A stretch of DNA of 64,000 nt, taken from NCBI GenBank assembly GCA_002897695.1, contig BDTG01000019.1:62001-126000 (forward strand). Direction: 5' to 3'. Each line of letters starts with the position of its first letter. Position 1 is the first letter of the stretch. The notes under the pieces were generated by a model. That model was not told the origin of the DNA. It did no database searches and saw nothing but the letters and a program-made list of their open reading frames with translations. Positions 48,222 to 60,568 of this stretch are shown one piece after another. This DNA comes from a bacterium BMS3Abin14. Its GTDB lineage: Bacteria > BMS3Abin14. The translations under genes were made by a program, and so were the position numbers.

Positions 48222-49628
48222 ATGCAAGCAAAAGAGCTCTGGAAAAAAATTCTTGTCTCTCTGCGTGATGAGGTCAACACCCAGATATTCAATACCTGGT
48301 TTGAGCCGCTTTCACCTGTAAGCCTGGATAACGAACATCTTTTTCTTGAAACCCCGCATTCCTTTATCCGTGACTGGATCGAGGATCACTATATCGGCAC
48401 CCTGAATTCGGCTATTCGCAATCTGACAGGCAAAACCCTGTCGGTGCAGATTCTCGTTAACGAGGCGCCCCTCAAAAAGAAGTCCAGGACGACAACTCCT
48501 GTTTCAAAAAAAGGGGGTTTAGCGTCGGATGCCGCAAAATCAACACGGACAGCCGGCAAGAAGGGAGTTGGCCCGGTTTCGGGGCCGGAACCCATGTCCA
48601 ACGGCGGACTTAACCCGAAATACAACTTCGATTCCTTTGTGGTGGGATCCTCCAATCAGTTTGCCCGCGCTGCTGCCCTCGCAGTGGCGGAAAATCCGGC
48701 GCGATCCTACAACCCCCTTTTTATCTATGGTGGCGTGGGGCTTGGAAAGACCCATCTCATGCATGCTATAGGGCGTCTGGCCCAGGAACGTAATCCCGAC
48801 CTTCGTCTGTGTTACATGTCTTCCGAGAGATTCATGAACGAACTCATTAACTCTCTTCGCTTCGACAGGATGCCGCAGTTCAGGGAAACGTACCGTACCA
48901 TGGACATCCTCCTGGTTGATGATATTCAGTTTATTGCAGGCAAGGAACGCACGCAGGAAGAATTTTTCCACACATTCAACACCCTGTTCGATTCCCATAA
49001 GCAGATCGTGGTGTCATCCGACAAATATCCGCGTGAGATTCCCGATCTGGAGGAACGTCTGCGTTCGCGGTTCGAGTGGGGGCTTGTGGCAGACATTCAG
49101 CCCCCTGATCTTGAAACAAAGGTTGCCATCCTTGAGAAAAAAGGTGAGGAGTTCGGGGTTGCAATCCCCCAGGAGGTTGCCCTTTTCCTGGCCGGGAACA
49201 CGACTTCCAATATAAGGGAATTAGAGGGATATCTCCTGAGGGTAATCGCCTTTGCCACCATCAATAAAACAAAAACCATTTCAATGGAACTCACCAGGGG
49301 AGCCCTGAAAAACTTTCTTGACCAGAAAAACAAGGTTATCACTGTGGAAGACATCCAGAAAAAAGTAGGGGTTTTCTACAACGTCAAAATAAGTGATCTT
49401 AAAGCCAAAAAGAAAAACAAAACACTTATTCTTCCCAGACACACCGCGATGTATCTTATTCGGGAACTGACCAATCTCTCCCTGCCCGAGATCGGACGTC
49501 ATTTCGGCGGCCGGGATCATACAACTGTCCTGCATGCCATTCACAAAATCCGCAACATTCTGGAAACAGATCCCGATTATGTTCAAACTGTCGAAAATCT
49601 GACGAGAGATATCGAGGGAAACACATAA
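48222..49628 (+). CDS. dnaA: Chromosomal replication initiator DnaA
   Basis: DnaA binds DnaA boxes and melts the origin. The 468-residue product has domain I (residues 1-80), a variable linker rich in Ser, Thr, Gly and Lys (84-130), the AAA+ domain with Walker A GGVGLGKTH (170-178) and Walker B LLVDDIQF, and domain IV with the signature GRDHTTVLHAIHKI for box recognition. A short AAGGA precedes the ATG. DnaA boxes flank the gene on both sides, so autoregulation is likely (inference). Confidence 0.98.
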   Translation: MQAKELWKKILVSLRDEVNTQIFNTWFEPLSPVSLDNEHLFLETPHSFIRDWIEDHYIGTLNSAIRNLTGKTLSVQILVNEAPLKKKSRTTTPVSKKGGLASDAAKSTRTAGKKGVGPVSGPEPMSNGGLNPKYNFDSFVVGSSNQFARAAALAVAENPARSYNPLFIYGGVGLGKTHLMHAIGRLAQERNPDLRLCYMSSERFMNELINSLRFDRMPQFRETYRTMDILLVDDIQFIAGKERTQEEFFHTFNTLFDSHKQIVVSSDKYPREIPDLEERLRSRFEWGLVADIQPPDLETKVAILEKKGEEFGVAIPQEVALFLAGNTTSNIRELEGYLLRVIAFATINKTKTISMELTRGALKNFLDQKNKVITVEDIQKKVGVFYNVKISDLKAKKKNKTLILPRHTAMYLIRELTNLSLPEIGRHFGGRDHTTVLHAIHKIRNILETDPDYVQTVENLTRDIEGNT

Positions 49629-50123
49629 AAGCGGCATTTCCTGTTGAAAAAACTGTTGATAATACCCGTCTTTTATCTTCCCGGCCGTTTACCTGTGAAT
49701 CGGGAACGGTTTTCCACAGATCGTTGCCCAGGATATTCCACATGGATTACCCTGAAGTCTTAAAGACTTAAGGGCACATTCTCCACATAACCCCCAGGCC
49801 CTTCTTATACTTCTACTGGTTTTATTTAATAAATAGATAAGAGTACAGGTTCATCCAGAAGCTTGTTTCCGGAATGGTCCAGAAAAATAAGTGTTAAGTG
49901 TTGCTTTACGCTAAAGCCTTTTGTGTGTAAGATACTCACTGATTCTTGGGTTTGGGTTTTCCGGGGTACCGGGGGGGGATGTCAATTCCTTCCGGATTGT
50001 ATAAACACCGGTTGCCGATCCATAAAATCCCCGAAATCATCTTCGTTGTTGCGGGATGTTTACGTCGCAATATCCGGCCGCGCAGACAGGGGAAGGCAGC
50101 CTAACGGGAAGAGGAGGATTCAG
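49629..50123. other. oriC: Origin region, part 2 (dnaA-dnaN gap with DnaA boxes and AT-rich stretch)
   Basis: This 495-bp gap holds TGTTGATAA (49654-49662), TTTTCCACA (49710-49718), TATTCCACA (49734-49742) and TTCTCCACA (49779-49787), all near DnaA-box consensus. An inverted repeat centred on AAGTCTTAAAGACTT lies at about 49750-49773. The AT-rich segment 49818-49848 (TTTATTTAATAAATAGATAA) is a good candidate unwinding element. No RNA gene or protein gene is recognisable in the rest. Confidence 0.75.
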
Positions 50124-51242
50124 GTGCTTGCATTCTCTATTAACAGGGAATCTTTTCTGCTGGGATTATCCCGTGTTCAGAGCATCGTGGAAAGGAAAAA
50201 TACCGTGCCTATCCTCAGCAATGTGCTGCTGGACGGAACCGGCGAGAAGCTGAAACTGCTGGCCACAGACATGGAAGTCGGCATCAGCGGCTACCTTGAG
50301 GCTGCAATCAGGAGCGAGGGCGCGATAACTATCTCCGCCAGAAAACTCTTTGAGATTATCAAGGAGTTACCGGCTGAGGCGAAAATCAATTTTCGTGTTA
50401 ATGAGGAAAGTGTGTCGGAGATAACCTGCGGCAACTCCTCTTTTGAACTCAAAGGTCTGCCGGCCCAGGATTTTCCCACTCTTCCCTCATATGACGAAAG
50501 CACATTCCTCACTCTCAATGCGTCGGAACTTAAAGAGATGATTAAAAGGACCATCTACGCCGCGTCCACCGATGAAACGCGATACAATCTCACCGGAGTG
50601 CTTTTTGAGATGCTGGAGAAGGATGGGAATAATATTGTCCGTATGGTGGCTACCGACGGTCATCGTCTGGCTTTGATCGAAAAAACGGCGACGGGGACTA
50701 TCCGGCCTGGCGAAAGTGTTGTTATTCCGCGGAAATCCCTCATCGAAGTCCGCCGCCTTCTCGATGACGGAGAGGAATCCATAGAGTTGGATTTCCAGAA
50801 ACAACACGGTGTTTTCAGAAAGGATACCATTGTTCTGACCACCAGGCTCATCGATATGTCCTTCCCTAACTATCAACAGGTTATTCCAACCGAAAAAACG
50901 GGGACAGCTGTTATCGAAAGGGAAATTCTCATGTCCGCCATAAAGAGGGTCTCCCTTCTTTCGTCCGAAAGGTCCCGTGCTGTAGGATTCTCTTTTTCCG
51001 ACCAGGGCCTCACGGTTCACACCAACAATCCCGACCTGGGCACAGCAACGGAAACCGTACCGATTACCTATGACGGGGACGATATAGAGGCTACTTTCAA
51101 CGCACGGTATATGTTGGATACTCTTGCCTCCATGAACAGGGACGAAATCCAGATTGAGCTAAAGGACAACCTGAGCCCCTGCAGGGTGTTGCAGAAAGAG
51201 GATTCAAGCTACGTTGCGGTCATTATGCCCATGCGCGTCTGA
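50124..51242 (+). CDS. dnaN: DNA polymerase III beta sliding clamp
   Basis: The beta clamp holds the polymerase on DNA. I chose the GTG at 50124, 6 nt after GGAGG, giving 372 residues beginning MLAFSINRESFLLGLSRVQ; longer in-frame starts would add over 80 residues without family match. Three clamp domains can be followed, with the middle-domain motif ATDGHRLAL and the C-terminal VIMPMRV ending (the family usually ends MPMR-L/V). Confidence 0.97.
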   Translation: MLAFSINRESFLLGLSRVQSIVERKNTVPILSNVLLDGTGEKLKLLATDMEVGISGYLEAAIRSEGAITISARKLFEIIKELPAEAKINFRVNEESVSEITCGNSSFELKGLPAQDFPTLPSYDESTFLTLNASELKEMIKRTIYAASTDETRYNLTGVLFEMLEKDGNNIVRMVATDGHRLALIEKTATGTIRPGESVVIPRKSLIEVRRLLDDGEESIELDFQKQHGVFRKDTIVLTTRLIDMSFPNYQQVIPTEKTGTAVIEREILMSAIKRVSLLSSERSRAVGFSFSDQGLTVHTNNPDLGTATETVPITYDGDDIEATFNARYMLDTLASMNRDEIQIELKDNLSPCRVLQKEDSSYVAVIMPMRV

Positions 51243-51245
51243 AAG

Positions 51246-52373
51246 ATGAGGCTGCTCTGGCTCGACCTGAAATCATTTCGGAACCTGGACGGACAACGGG
51301 TTCATCTCGATTTACGATATAACCTTCTCACTGGAAAGAATGGGCAGGGCAAGACAAACATCCTTGAAGCCATTGGCTATCTGGGAACGCTTAAGTCTTT
51401 CAGATCCGCTACCAGAGCGGAAATGATCCGCCACGGGGGGACGACGTGCAGGGTGGCCGGCGGGATCCAAAACGGTGAGGTGAATGCAACAGCCGCCTTC
51501 GCGCTGACCCCGCAGGGACGGGCACTGTTCCTCGATGACAGGAAAATCGTGTCCCAGGAGGAATACCTCAGGGAGGTGGCTGTCGTAAGTTTTATCCCGG
51601 AGGATGTGGGGCTCGTCACCGGGTCTCCATCCACAAGGAGAAAGACTGTAGACCGGGCTGTATTTGATACCCGGCCAACCTATGTCAGGGAGTACAGGCA
51701 GTACCTGAGAGTTCTTCGGCATCGGAATGCGCTCCTGCGAAGAAACAGTGCGTCATCTACAGAACTGGAAAGCTGGAGCGAGTCGTTTGCCAAAGCCGCC
51801 GCGGCCCTCGTTAAAAGAAGGCAGGACCTTCTCTCAAGCCTCAATCCCGAGATGAAAAAAATGGGGCGGATTCTGGGATTTGCCGGGGACTTATTCCTCA
51901 GATATGTTGGGTCCATGGATCTTTCCGGACCGGATGCGCAGGAGATGGGAATCGTCTCGTCGATACTCCATAAACTGAAAGAGGCAAACAAGCGGGAGCG
52001 GGAAACGGGCCACACCACCGTGGGGCCACACAGGGACAACATCCTGTTTGTTGCCCGGCAGGACAAAGGGGGGCAAACAGGTCTTGACCTTGGCCGCTAC
52101 GGATCCCAGGGCCAGAAAAGGGTGGCGGTTCTGGCGTTTAAGCTGGCTCTGGCCAGGGTGATCAGGCAGACAAGGGGTGTCTGGCCGTTAATTCTTCTTG
52201 ATGACGTGGCATCCGAACTGGACCCTGCGCGAAGAGAAAACCTCGGAAAGCTGGTCAGAAATATGGGGGCACAATTTATTATTACCACGACCTCGGAAGA
52301 ATCCGGCTTTTTAAGCAGGGAGGAAGGATCCGTGTTTAACGTGGACAACGGGAGTGTGACACAATTGACGTAA
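51246..52373 (+). CDS. recF: DNA replication and repair protein RecF
   Basis: RecF is an ABC-like ATPase that helps load RecA at gaps. The 375-residue product has Walker A TGKNGQGKTNILEAI, the signature region GRYGSQGQKRVAVLAFKLA and Walker B LILLDDVASELD. It starts 3 bp after the dnaN stop, the usual dnaN-recF coupling. Confidence 0.96.
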   Translation: MRLLWLDLKSFRNLDGQRVHLDLRYNLLTGKNGQGKTNILEAIGYLGTLKSFRSATRAEMIRHGGTTCRVAGGIQNGEVNATAAFALTPQGRALFLDDRKIVSQEEYLREVAVVSFIPEDVGLVTGSPSTRRKTVDRAVFDTRPTYVREYRQYLRVLRHRNALLRRNSASSTELESWSESFAKAAAALVKRRQDLLSSLNPEMKKMGRILGFAGDLFLRYVGSMDLSGPDAQEMGIVSSILHKLKEANKRERETGHTTVGPHRDNILFVARQDKGGQTGLDLGRYGSQGQKRVAVLAFKLALARVIRQTRGVWPLILLDDVASELDPARRENLGKLVRNMGAQFIITTTSEESGFLSREEGSVFNVDNGSVTQLT

Positions 52374-54899
<2,526 letters not shown>

Positions 54900-54912
54900 C
54901 GACTTCCCCACG

Positions 54913-54932
54913 ACCCTGTCATATCTGAGACA
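54913..54932. promoter_or_regulatory. Small inverted repeat between gyrB and gyrA
   Basis: CCTGTC and GACAGG form a 6-bp stem with an 8-nt loop in the 53-bp gap between gyrB and gyrA. There is no T-tract, so it may tune gyrA translation or mRNA processing rather than terminate; function is unknown. Confidence 0.35.
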
Positions 54933-54952
54933 GGACCGTTGTCAGGAGTGAA

Positions 54953-57397
54953 ATGAGCAAACTGATCCAACAGATAGACGCGCCGATCAAGAATGTGAAT
55001 ATCGAGGAGGAGATGAAAACCTCGTACCTCGACTACGCCATGAGCGTAATCGTGGGCCGAGCGCTTCCGGATATCCGCGACGGCCTTAAGCCGGTCCACA
55101 GACGAACCCTGTTTGCCATGCACGAACTTGGTAACCACTACAACAAGGCCTACAAGAAATCCGCCCGTATTGTCGGTGATGTTATCGGCAAGTATCACCC
55201 CCATGGAGATACCGCCGTCTACGACACCATCGTTCGCATGGCCCAGACCTTCTCGTTGCGATATCCTATGGTTGACGGGCAGGGGAACTTCGGATCTGTT
55301 GACGGTGATACCGCTGCCGCCATGAGGTATACGGAAGTGCGCATGACGCGGCTGGCCGGTGAACTTATTGCCGATATCGACAAGGATACCGTGGATTTCG
55401 GGCCAAACTACGACGACACCCTCGCTGAGCCCCTGGTTTTTCCGGCCCGCTTTCCCGGCCTTCTGGTTAACGGATCGGCGGGCATCGCTGTTGGAATGGC
55501 CACTAATGTTCCGCCGCACAACCTGGCCGAAGTCATCACCGCCTGCATCCACCTCATCCGGAACCCCCATGCCACGATCGAGGAAATCATGGAGATTATC
55601 CCCGGGCCTGATTTTCCTACCGCGGGGTTCATCTATGGCACAGCTGGAGTCCGAAGTGCGTATGCCACGGGCCGGGGGCACATCCAGATGAGGGCCCGCT
55701 CTGTTATCGAGTATCGTGAAAAAGGCAAGACCAGGATCGTCATTACCGAGCTGCCCTACCAGGTAAACAAGGCCAGGCTGGTCGAGAAGATCGCTGAACT
55801 GGTGAAAGAGAGAAAAATCGAAGGGATCTCCGATCTGAGAGACGAATCGGATCGGGAGGGGATGAGAATTGTCCTGGAGCTTAAACGAGATGAGATTGCC
55901 GAGGTGATACTGAACCAGCTGTACTCAATGACCCAGATGAAAACCACCTTCGCGGTTCAAATGCTGGCCATCCACCGCAACAGGCCCGTCCTGTGCAGCC
56001 TTCCCCAGATGCTGCATTATTTCATCGATTTCCGGGTAGAGGTTATCACCCGCCGGACACAGTTTCTCCTCTCCAGGGCTGAAGAGAGGGCACATATCCT
56101 CGAAGGGCTCAAGATAGCCCTGGACAATATAGACGAGGTGGTGGACCTCATAAAAAAATCCGCGGATGTTCCCACGGCCCGCACCGGCCTTATGGCCCGG
56201 TTCGGTCTCAGCGAGCGTCAGTCCAACGCCATCCTTGAGATGCGCCTGTCCCGCCTTACCGGCCTGGAGAGGGGCAAGATCGAGCAGGAGCTTCGCGACG
56301 TAAACGCCGAGATCGTTCGCCTTCGAAACATACTTGCGGATGAAAAGATCCTTCTTGCCGTAATTGTCGAGGAACTCGAGGAAATACGGGACCGCTTCGG
56401 CGATGAACGCCGCACCGAGATCGTGGCCGACACCGAGGACCTTTCCCTCGAGGATCTTATCCTGGACGAGGAAATGCTCGTCACCGTCTCCCACGCCGGT
56501 TACATCAAGAGGAGTTCCACCGGTCTTTACAGGAGCCAGCACCGGGGAGGGAAGGGATTAACCGGGCTGTCCATGAGGGATCAGGATTTTGCCGAGAACA
56601 TCTTCGTAGCATCCACCCACAGCTACATCCTTTTCTTCACAGACCGCGGACGGCTCCACTGGCGCAAGGTTCATCAGGTGCCGCAGCTGGGCAGGGCCGC
56701 GAGAGGAAAGGCCATGGTGAACCTGCTGAACCTGGAAAAGGGGGAAGTAGTCACCGCTTATCTGCCGGTCAGGGAATTTTCGGAGGAGCACTTTGTCCTC
56801 ATGGTCACCGAACAGGGGATCGTGAAAAAGACCGCCCTTTCCGCCTTTTCAAACCCCCGGACACCAGGCATTATTGCTCTTGCCCTGGATCCGGGGGACC
56901 GGCTCATCTCCGCCGTTATCACCGATGGCCTACGCCACGTTCTGATGGCTACCAGACAGGGCAGGGGGATAAGGTTCCTCGAAAATGACGTCCGGGCCAT
57001 GGGGCGCACTGCACGGGGCATGCGAGGGATCAAACTGAATTCGGACGATCGGGTTGTCGGCATGGAGCTGGTCAACGACGCCGCGTTCCTGCTCACGGTT
57101 ACCGAGATGGGCTATGGCAAGCGTACACCCATGAGGGAGTTTAACGCCATCCACAGGGGAGGCAAAGGGGTGCGTGCGGTGAAAGTGACCGAAAAGGTCG
57201 GCAGCCTTGTGGGGATCCTGCAGGTTGGGTCCGAAGAGGAGATCATGGCTATTACGGATGCCGGGCGTCTCATCAGAATACCTGTGGAGGGAATTTCCAT
57301 TTACGGCCGAAATTCCCAGGGAGTAAAGCTTATGAACATGTCCGACACGGGTGAAAATATTGTGTCTGTCGCACTGGTTCAGGAGGGCGAGGAATAG
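54953..57397 (+). CDS. gyrA: DNA gyrase subunit A
   Basis: GyrA cuts and rejoins DNA during supercoiling. The 814-residue product has the winged-helix region [17 protein letters not shown], the catalytic Tyr in [11 protein letters not shown], the coiled-coil tower, and the C-terminal pinwheel with the GyrA box variant [10 protein letters not shown] (usual QRRGGKG), which wraps DNA. In the quinolone-resistance region the stretch [10 protein letters not shown] has Thr after Asp where E. coli has Ser83. Confidence 0.97.
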   Translation: MSKLIQQIDAPIKNVNIEEEMKTSYLDYAMSVIVGRALPDIRDGLKPVHRRTLFAMHELGNHYNKAYKKSARIVGDVIGKYHPHGDTAVYDTIVRMAQTFSLRYPMVDGQGNFGSVDGDTAAAMRYTEVRMTRLAGELIADIDKDTVDFGPNYDDTLAEPLVFPARFPGLLVNGSAGIAVGMATNVPPHNLAEVITACIHLIRNPHATIEEIMEIIPGPDFPTAGFIYGTAGVRSAYATGRGHIQMRARSVIEYREKGKTRIVITELPYQVNKARLVEKIAELVKERKIEGISDLRDESDREGMRIVLELKRDEIAEVILNQLYSMTQMKTTFAVQMLAIHRNRPVLCSLPQMLHYFIDFRVEVITRRTQFLLSRAEERAHILEGLKIALDNIDEVVDLIKKSADVPTARTGLMARFGLSERQSNAILEMRLSRLTGLERGKIEQELRDVNAEIVRLRNILADEKILLAVIVEELEEIRDRFGDERRTEIVADTEDLSLEDLILDEEMLVTVSHAGYIKRSSTGLYRSQHRGGKGLTGLSMRDQDFAENIFVASTHSYILFFTDRGRLHWRKVHQVPQLGRAARGKAMVNLLNLEKGEVVTAYLPVREFSEEHFVLMVTEQGIVKKTALSAFSNPRTPGIIALALDPGDRLISAVITDGLRHVLMATRQGRGIRFLENDVRAMGRTARGMRGIKLNSDDRVVGMELVNDAAFLLTVTEMGYGKRTPMREFNAIHRGGKGVRAVKVTEKVGSLVGILQVGSEEEIMAITDAGRLIRIPVEGISIYGRNSQGVKLMNMSDTGENIVSVALVQEGEE

Positions 57398-57413
57398 GTT
57401 GAGCGAAGGCCAG

Positions 57414-58253
57414 ATGCGAAGCATGGAAAACATTCCGGGGAATACGGCGCTGAAAACGACACTATTGGTCCCCCTGGCCCTTGTGGTAATCCTGCTGTCC
57501 CTGTTTTCATCGTGCTCTTCCCGTTCCAGGGAAGAAGCTCTCTTCCAGAAATCCATGACGGCGCTGGATCAGGGGTTGGACGGCGCTGCGGTGGAATACC
57601 TTACCCAGTTGCTGGTGCGATATCCCGAGGGTGCGCTTGTGGAAGAGGCCCTTTATCAAAGGGGCATCATCTATCAGGTGTATCAGAGCCGCTACCAGGA
57701 CGCCGTCAGCGACTACCGTGAATTGCTGGACCGTTTCCCCGGGGGGAAACGGTCCATGGAAAGCAGACTGGCGCTCGCCGAGATTTTCGGGCAGAAGCTG
57801 GACAATTGTCAACTGGCCATCGCTCAATATCAAAAACTCATCTCCGATTTTGATTCGGTGGTGGATGACGATAAATATCAGTTTCGAATAGCGGCCTGCT
57901 ATTTTGAGCTTCTCAACTTCGACCAATCGCTCCTGGAATACAGGAGCCTCATAGAGCAATATCCGGCGAGCCCGCTCGTCGAAAATGCATATTTCCAGAT
58001 TGCTTCCGTCCTGCAGACGCAGGGCAGGGTTAAAGAGGCAGAAAAGGCGTGGCTTACATTCATGGCCCGCTATCCCGATGGAAAACTTATCACAAATGCC
58101 CGATTCGGGCTTGCCTCGACCCTGGAAGATGAGGAGAAACTCAAGGAGGCTCTGGACCTTTACCAGGACCTGTTCGACGAATACGACAACAAGGAAGCAA
58201 TATCCTGGCGAATCGAAAGGGTGAAAGACAGGCTGAAAGCGAGAAAAAGGTAA
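57414..58253 (+). CDS. TPR-repeat lipoprotein (BamD/CpoB-like)
   Basis: The 279-residue product has an N-terminal hydrophobic signal (LLVPLALVVILLSLF) ending in a lipobox-like FSSC, then about five TPR-type helix pairs with signatures such as YPEGALVEEALYQRG and YPASPLVENAYFQIA. It is therefore probably an outer- or inner-membrane lipoprotein facing the periplasm that binds other proteins, as BamD and CpoB do. I chose the ATG at 57414; a TTG at 57399 with GAGG upstream is an alternative. It lies 16 bp after gyrA, which is likely only read-through. Confidence 0.8.
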   Translation: MRSMENIPGNTALKTTLLVPLALVVILLSLFSSCSSRSREEALFQKSMTALDQGLDGAAVEYLTQLLVRYPEGALVEEALYQRGIIYQVYQSRYQDAVSDYRELLDRFPGGKRSMESRLALAEIFGQKLDNCQLAIAQYQKLISDFDSVVDDDKYQFRIAACYFELLNFDQSLLEYRSLIEQYPASPLVENAYFQIASVLQTQGRVKEAEKAWLTFMARYPDGKLITNARFGLASTLEDEEKLKEALDLYQDLFDEYDNKEAISWRIERVKDRLKARKR

Positions 58254-58282
58254 ATACCGGGGGCATGGTTTTACCCACATGG

Positions 58283-58288
58283 TATAAT
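58283..58288 (+). promoter_or_regulatory. Isolated -10 element upstream of gabD
   Basis: A perfect TATAAT lies 56 bp before the gabD start, but no good -35 is found 15-19 nt upstream, so any promoter would need an activator or be weak. Confidence 0.35.
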
Positions 58289-58343
58289 AACAGCGAGTGG
58301 TGGTCCGGTTTACGTTTACTAACTCCACAAAAAGGAGAAAACG

Positions 58344-59813
58344 ATGGCGGCATGGAAACTGAAGGATAAAAATCTGCTGAGGCAGCAGTGCTATATTGGG
58401 GGAAAATGGTGTGATGCGGACAACGGGGAAACGATCAAGATTACCAACCCTTCCACACGCCGGACAATAGGCACTGTTCCCAGGATGGGGGCAGAGGAGA
58501 CACGCAGGGCGATTGAGGCCGCTGATAATGCCTTCCATGCCTGGCGAGACCGCACCGCCCAGGACCGGTGCCGGATCGTGCGGAAATGGTTTGAGCTTAT
58601 CATGGAGCATCAGGAAGACCTGGCGGTGATAATGACCACCGAGCAGGGCAAGCCCATGTCCGAATCACGTGGGGAGATCGCCTATGGAGCCTCATTTGTT
58701 GAATGGTTTTCCGAGGAAGGCAAACGGGTATACGGAGACATTATCCCTCAGCATCAGGCCGACAAGCGAATAGTTGTCATCAAGCAGCCGGTTGGGGTCT
58801 GCGCAGCTATCACCCCGTGGAACTTTCCTTCTTCCATGATCACCCGAAAGGCAGCTCCGGCGCTGGCAGCCGGATGCGCCATGGTTGTCAAGCCAGCTTC
58901 CTATACCCCTTATTCCGCCCTTGCCCTGGCTGAATTGGCCGATCGTGCCGGTTTTCCTCCCGGGCTTTTTTCGGTGATTACCGGCGCCTCCGGCTCAATT
59001 GGAGGAGAAATGACCTCAAATTCCACGGTCCGCAAGCTCACGTTCACCGGGTCCACGGAGATCGGTAAGCTCCTGATGAAGCAGAGCGCCGACACGGTGA
59101 AGAAGATCTCCCTGGAGCTGGGCGGCAATGCCCCGTTCATCGTTTTCGGGGATGCTGATCTCGATGCGGCTATCGAAGGGGCTATGGCCTCGAAGTACCG
59201 CAATTCGGGGCAGACCTGCGTTTGCACAAACCGGTTTCTCGTGGCCGAGGAGGTGTATGATGCTTTTGCCCAGAAATTATCCAGGGCGGTGAGGAAGCTT
59301 AAGGTTGGTGACGGGCTCAAGGGAGATGTCCAGCAAGGCCCCCTCATCGACATGAACGCGGTACTCAAGGTAGAGGAACAGATCCAGGATGTGGTGTCCA
59401 AGGGTGGCAAAATAACCCTGGGTGGGAAGAGACACAAACTCGGCGGCACCTTTTTTCAGCCCACGATTCTTTCCGATGTGACGGCCGATATGTTAATCGC
59501 CAGGGAGGAGACGTTCGGTCCCGTGGCGCCCCTGTTCCGGTTTGGCACGGAAAACGAGGCGATACAGATGGCCAACGACACCCAGTACGGCTTGGCGGCG
59601 TATTTTTACACCCGGGACAATGCCCGTGTATGGCGTGTTGCGGAAAGGTTGGAATGCGGCATGGTGGGGATCAACACGGGCCTTATTTCTACAACCATAG
59701 CCCCGTTCGGGGGCTACAAGGAATCCGGCATCGGGCGCGAGGGGTCAAAGTTCGGGATCGATGAGTACCTGGAGGTGAAATACATGTGTGTGGGGGCGGT
59801 AACCGCGGAGTAA
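58344..59813 (+). CDS. gabD: Succinate-semialdehyde dehydrogenase (NAD(P)+)
   Basis: The enzyme oxidises succinate semialdehyde to succinate. The 489-residue aldehyde dehydrogenase has the cofactor segment ITPWNFPSSMITRK, the general base Glu258 in LELGGNAPFIVF, the nucleophile Cys292 in NSGQTCVCTNRF (with a second Cys two residues on, a redox-switch pair in some GabD), and the GabD-type ending NTGLISTTIAPFGGYKESG. A strong AAAGGAG lies before the ATG. No GABA transaminase gene is next to it, so the substrate source is unknown. Confidence 0.9.
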   Translation: MAAWKLKDKNLLRQQCYIGGKWCDADNGETIKITNPSTRRTIGTVPRMGAEETRRAIEAADNAFHAWRDRTAQDRCRIVRKWFELIMEHQEDLAVIMTTEQGKPMSESRGEIAYGASFVEWFSEEGKRVYGDIIPQHQADKRIVVIKQPVGVCAAITPWNFPSSMITRKAAPALAAGCAMVVKPASYTPYSALALAELADRAGFPPGLFSVITGASGSIGGEMTSNSTVRKLTFTGSTEIGKLLMKQSADTVKKISLELGGNAPFIVFGDADLDAAIEGAMASKYRNSGQTCVCTNRFLVAEEVYDAFAQKLSRAVRKLKVGDGLKGDVQQGPLIDMNAVLKVEEQIQDVVSKGGKITLGGKRHKLGGTFFQPTILSDVTADMLIAREETFGPVAPLFRFGTENEAIQMANDTQYGLAAYFYTRDNARVWRVAERLECGMVGINTGLISTTIAPFGGYKESGIGREGSKFGIDEYLEVKYMCVGAVTAE

Positions 59814-59936
59814 ACGGGTGTACTTAGTGTGCACATTGCACTGATCCGTGTGCATCCGGACAGATCCGCATTGCTGACCGCGGTTTCCAGACTCATCCAT
59901 GAGCGATGGGTTTCTACGGGCCCGTAACCCCTGTGC

Positions 59937-60311
59937 CTACGAGGCCTGCAGCATGAGTTTTTCGGTGACATCTATTATCTGGGAAACATCAAATGGTTTT
60001 TGCACCAACCCATCGACACCAAGCCAGTCGATCTCCTCGAGGATCTCATCGAAAATGGAGGCCGTAATCACCACAATCTTTGACTCTATGGACATCTGTT
60101 TGATCTCCCGAAGGAGCTGAAACCCGTTGAATCCCGGCATCATACAGTCCAGAAAGATCATGGCCGGTGTAACACGGCTGAGGATCTTCATGGCCCGGGT
60201 GGCATTCAGAGCCACCATGACCTGGAAGTCGTCGCCAAGAATCGTTTCAAGCGTATCGAGAATACCCTGGCAATCATCTACAACGAGTACAGCCTGGTTT
60301 TTTCCCCGCAT
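59937..60311 (-). CDS. Single-domain response regulator
   Basis: The 124-residue product is a lone receiver domain with acidic D12/D13, phospho-acceptor D55 (IFLDCMMPG), T83 (VVITAS) and K105 (VQKP). The conserved aromatic switch position and output domain are missing or unclear, so it may act as a CheY-like or phospho-relay protein. I chose the second ATG (60311), 5 nt after GGAGG. It lies downstream of a histidine kinase on the same strand with a 257-bp gap, so a functional pair is possible but not shown. Confidence 0.9.
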   Translation of the reverse strand: MRGKNQAVLVVDDCQGILDTLETILGDDFQVMVALNATRAMKILSRVTPAMIFLDCMMPGFNGFQLLREIKQMSIESKIVVITASIFDEILEEIDWLGVDGLVQKPFDVSQIIDVTEKLMLQAS

Positions 60312-60477
60312 CATTTCCTCCCTGAATTCATCCTTAGGTTAGGTTATTGTTATTAAGAGAGCGGACGAACCGCTGTCTGCCCTGATTTAGCAAATTCCGG
60401 GCCAGCGTGTGAAATTATTAAAATCTCTTTAAATTCAATATGTTAGAATTGATGCATTCGAATCAGGCGAAACGACT

Positions 60478-60560
60478 GCCTACGAACGTAGGCAACTAGG
60501 AGTCTGTTGAAGAACCCCGTCAGACTCCACGCCCCCTTAGGGGCGGGCAAATCGAAGAGA
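60478..60560. other. Three consecutive inverted repeats downstream of the histidine kinase
   Basis: Three stems lie in a row: GCCTAC/GTAGGC (60478-60493), GAGTCTG/CAGACTC (60501-60528) and CGCCCC/GGGGCG (60531-60547). None has a following T-tract. They could stabilise the kinase mRNA end or mark a decayed mobile element. The rest of the 60312-60568 gap, including an AT-rich patch near 60413-60450, holds nothing I recognise. Confidence 0.45.
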
Positions 60561-60568
60561 GGTCTGAA

